DNA of 64,000 nucleotides, from the NCBI RefSeq assembly GCF_004784465.1, contig NZ_SRRU01000004.1:434001-498000 (forward strand). Direction: 5' to 3'. The translations under genes and the position numbers were made by a program. The notes under the pieces are model-generated. The model searched no databases. It was not told the DNA's origin and saw nothing but the letters and a program-made list of their open reading frames with translations. Origin of the DNA: Streptomyces griseoluteus. Its GTDB lineage: Bacteria; Actinomycetota; Actinomycetes; Streptomycetales; Streptomycetaceae. Shown one piece after another: positions 61,760 to 64,000 of this stretch (within the stretch, counting starts at the first letter, position 1; every line of letters begins with the position of its first letter).

Positions 61760-64000
61760 ATGACGCGAGCCGAGCAGCCAACGGCCCCCAATCCAGCACC
61801 GGACGACGCCCTCGTCGCGGATTCCCGCGAGCGCGCCGTCCGTTCACTGCTGCGCCGACCCGACCTGCGCCGCCTCTGGAGCGCGCAGCTCGTGAGCGGC
61901 GTCGGTGACGCCCTCGCGCTGCTCGTGCTGGTGGTGCTGGTCCTCCAGGCGGCCGTCACCCAGGGCTCCTTCGGCGGGGGCTACCGGGGCGCGGCGTTCG
62001 CAGTGGCGACGGTCTTCGGGGCCCGCGTGCTGGCCACCGTGCTCTTCGGTGCCGTCCTGCTCGGCCCGCTGACCACGCTCACCGCCCCGGACGGCCCGCT
62101 CGACCGGCGCTGGACCATGGTCGGCGCCGACGGGGTGCGGGCCGCGCTGCTGATCGTGGCGCCGCTGTGGATCGACTGGACGCCGGGCAACGCCCTGACC
62201 GTCCTGCTGGCCACCGCCTTCGTGACCGGCATCGCCGAGCGGCTGTGGACGGTGTGCCGGGAGAGCGCGGCCCCCGCGCTGCTGCCCGCCCCGCCCCCCG
62301 AGGGCGCGTCGGTGCGGCCGCTGCCGGACCACCTGGACGCGCTGCGCCGTCTGTCGCTGCGCACCGGCTTCGTGGCGCTGCCGCTGGCCGCCGCCGTCCT
62401 GGTCATCGCCTCCCTGTTCAACAACCTGCTGGCCACCGGCATCGCCTGGTTCGACCAGCACCACGCGGCCCTCGCCGCCTACGTCGCGGCCGGCCTGTTC
62501 GCCGCCTCGGTGTCCGTGCTGACCGCCCTGAAGCTGCCCGGCACGCGCACCCCGCGCCCGCGCTCCCCGCTGGAGGGCCTGCGCCGTCCGCGTTCCGGCT
62601 CCGGCGTGGACAAGGGCCGCACGGGCGCCGTGCTGCTGCTGGTCATCGCCTGCGCCGCCGTGGCCGGGGCCATCTCGGCCGCCGTCGCGGTGTGCGTGCT
62701 GCACGCCTCCGACCTGGGCGGCGGCCCGGTGCTCTACGGCCTGCTGGTGCTGGGCCTCACGGGCGGAGTCGGCGTCGGCATCCGTACCGCGCCCGCGCTG
62801 CTGCCCTCGCTGTCCCGGCGCCGGCTGCTCGCCCTGGCCATCGCGCTCACCGGCATCGCTCTGCTGGCCGCCGGACTCGTCCCGGACGTCACCACCGTCC
62901 TGCTGATCCTCACCCTGGCCGGCATCGGCGCGGGCATCTCCGCCAACACCGGGCACGCCCTGCTCGACCAGGAGACCGAGGACTCCCGCCGCACCCGGAT
63001 CACCGAGCACCTGCACGCGGTCGTCCGGGTCTTCATGGCGCTGGGCGCCCTGATCGCCCCGGTCGTCGCCGGGCTCATCGGCCGCCACCGGCTGGAGAAC
63101 GGCCGCTTCGTCTTCGCGCACGGCGGTGCCTCCTTCACCCTGATGCTGGTCGGCGCGCTGCTGCTCCCGGTGGCTGTGCTGGTCCTCGCCAAGGTCGACG
63201 ACCGGTCCGGCATCCCGCTGCGCCAGGACATCAAGGACGCCCTGCTCGGCGGCGACGACCCGGTCACCGCCCCTGCGGGGAACGGTTTCTTCATCTCCCT
63301 GGAGGGTGGCGACGGCGCGGGCAAGTCCACCCAGGCCGAGGCCCTCGCCGAGTGGATTCGCGCCAAGGGCCACGAGGTCGTCCTCACCCGCGAGCCCGGC
63401 GCCACCCCGGTGGGCAAACGGCTCCGCTCGATCCTGCTGGACGTGTCCGAGGCCGGCCTGTCGCACCGCGCGGAGGCGCTGCTGTACGCCGCCGACCGCG
63501 CCGAGCACGTCGACACCGTCGTACGCCCCGCCCTGGAGCGCGGCGCGGTCGTCATCTCGGACCGGTACATCGACTCCTCCGTCGCCTACCAGGGCGCCGG
63601 CCGGGATCTGTCGCCGACCGAGATCGCCCGTATCAACCGCTGGGCCACCGGCGGTCTCGTCCCGCATCTGACCGTCCTGCTGGACGTGCCGCCGGAGGTC
63701 GCGCGGGAGCGCTTCACCGAGGCGCCGGACCGGCTGGAGTCGGAGCCGGCCGAGTTCCACGCGCGCGTGCGGGCCGGTTTCCTCACCCTCGCCGCCGCCG
63801 ACCCCGGCCGCTACCTGGTCGTGGACGCGGGCCAGGAGCCCGAGGGCGTCACCCGCGTGATCCGGCACCGGCTCGACACCGTGCTGCCGCTCTCCGAGGC
63901 CGAGATCAAGGCCCAGGAGGAGGCGCGGAAGAAGGCCGAGGAGGAGGCCCGCCGCAAGGCGGAGGCCGAGGCCGCCCGCAAGGCCGAGGAGGAGCGGGTG
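61760..64000 (+). CDS. tmk: Membrane transporter-like domain fused to dTMP kinase, partial
   Basis: The 747 visible codons run off the right edge. Residues 1-490 resemble an MFS-type transporter (about 10-12 helices, e.g. GVGIRTAPALLPSLSRRRLL, LTLAGIGAGISANTGHALLD). Residues about 508-710 form a complete thymidylate kinase: FISLEGGDGAGKSTQAEALA (P-loop), LTREPGATPVGKRLRSILLD and ISDRYIDSSVAYQGAGRDLS. The end becomes a Lys/Glu/Ala-rich coiled coil. dTMP kinase makes dTDP for DNA synthesis. This fusion is a known Streptomyces arrangement. The start ATG lies 104 bases after the topA terminator. Confidence 0.95.
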   Translation, partial: MTRAEQPTAPNPAPDDALVADSRERAVRSLLRRPDLRRLWSAQLVSGVGDALALLVLVVLVLQAAVTQGSFGGGYRGAAFAVATVFGARVLATVLFGAVLLGPLTTLTAPDGPLDRRWTMVGADGVRAALLIVAPLWIDWTPGNALTVLLATAFVTGIAERLWTVCRESAAPALLPAPPPEGASVRPLPDHLDALRRLSLRTGFVALPLAAAVLVIASLFNNLLATGIAWFDQHHAALAAYVAAGLFAASVSVLTALKLPGTRTPRPRSPLEGLRRPRSGSGVDKGRTGAVLLLVIACAAVAGAISAAVAVCVLHASDLGGGPVLYGLLVLGLTGGVGVGIRTAPALLPSLSRRRLLALAIALTGIALLAAGLVPDVTTVLLILTLAGIGAGISANTGHALLDQETEDSRRTRITEHLHAVVRVFMALGALIAPVVAGLIGRHRLENGRFVFAHGGASFTLMLVGALLLPVAVLVLAKVDDRSGIPLRQDIKDALLGGDDPVTAPAGNGFFISLEGGDGAGKSTQAEALAEWIRAKGHEVVLTREPGATPVGKRLRSILLDVSEAGLSHRAEALLYAADRAEHVDTVVRPALERGAVVISDRYIDSSVAYQGAGRDLSPTEIARINRWATGGLVPHLTVLLDVPPEVARERFTEAPDRLESEPAEFHARVRAGFLTLAAADPGRYLVVDAGQEPEGVTRVIRHRLDTVLPLSEAEIKAQEEARKKAEEEARRKAEAEAARKAEEERV

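Noticed and set aside
1..64000. CRISPR arrays and complete insertion sequences
   Set aside because: No regularly spaced identical repeats, and no transposase or integrase motif was seen.

Overview
The window is a high-GC actinobacterial chromosome segment, almost certainly Streptomyces. I recognise wblA, bldG with its anti-sigma partner gene, hppA, topA with a Lys/Ala-rich tail, a dTMP kinase fused to a membrane transporter-like domain, crp next to nth, acs, and an actinobacterial Tad pilus operon upstream of bldG. From about 15.8 kb to the right end the order matches what I remember of the Streptomyces coelicolor SCO3580s-to-SCO3542 core region, read in descending order. That synteny is recalled, not computed.

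The left part (1-15.6 kb) is more accessory. It holds a partial alpha/beta hydrolase, a frameshifted AhpD-like gene, and a two-gene membrane unit (YraQ-type permease plus TIGR03943 protein). A fluoride-resistance operon follows: a fluoride riboswitch candidate, then crcB, DUF190 and crcB, with an Imm50-like gene behind it. After a CPA1 antiporter comes a polymorphic toxin locus of SseB-like, WXG100-like and 1549-aa RHS/YD-repeat genes. The toxin tip is AT-richer than its scaffold and is followed by three different immunity-type genes. This stretch ends in a perfect hairpin and a tRNA 3'-end fragment, which look like the scar of an integrated element.

The middle part (15.7-42 kb) is mostly housekeeping: tRNA-Pro(CGG), a Pr6Pr membrane protein, a metallophosphoesterase, a YqeY protein, a class A penicillin-binding protein, wblA and two ArsA-type ATPases. 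Then come RidA, NUDIX and MBL enzymes, a nucleotidyltransferase, crp, nth, a CoA-type NUDIX enzyme, a MarP protease, an epoxide-hydrolase-like protein and a holin-like protein. The block ends with nhaA, acs, a SulP transporter-carbonic anhydrase fusion and a polysaccharide-deacetylase lipoprotein. Convergent genes are often separated by strong hairpin terminators.

The right part (40.4-64 kb) carries a divergent pair (a CooC/ParA-like ATPase and a Fic-fold protein with a degenerate active site), an HAD phosphatase and a 6C small RNA. The Tad operon follows (CpaE/Ssd, CpaF, TadB, TadC, a DUF4244 pilin, TadE and a TadE-like protein), with a partial tandem duplication of the tadB 5' end. Then come a DEAD/DEAH helicase, bldG and its anti-sigma partner, hppA, a lipoprotein, a methyltransferase, a small membrane protein, topA, and the transporter-tmk fusion, which runs off the right edge.

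The most interesting items are the degenerate Fic protein paired with an ATPase next to the pilus/6C RNA region, the RHS toxin tip with its layered immunity genes, the complete fluoride module, the DasR-like site inside a hairpin upstream of acs, and the duplicated tadB start.
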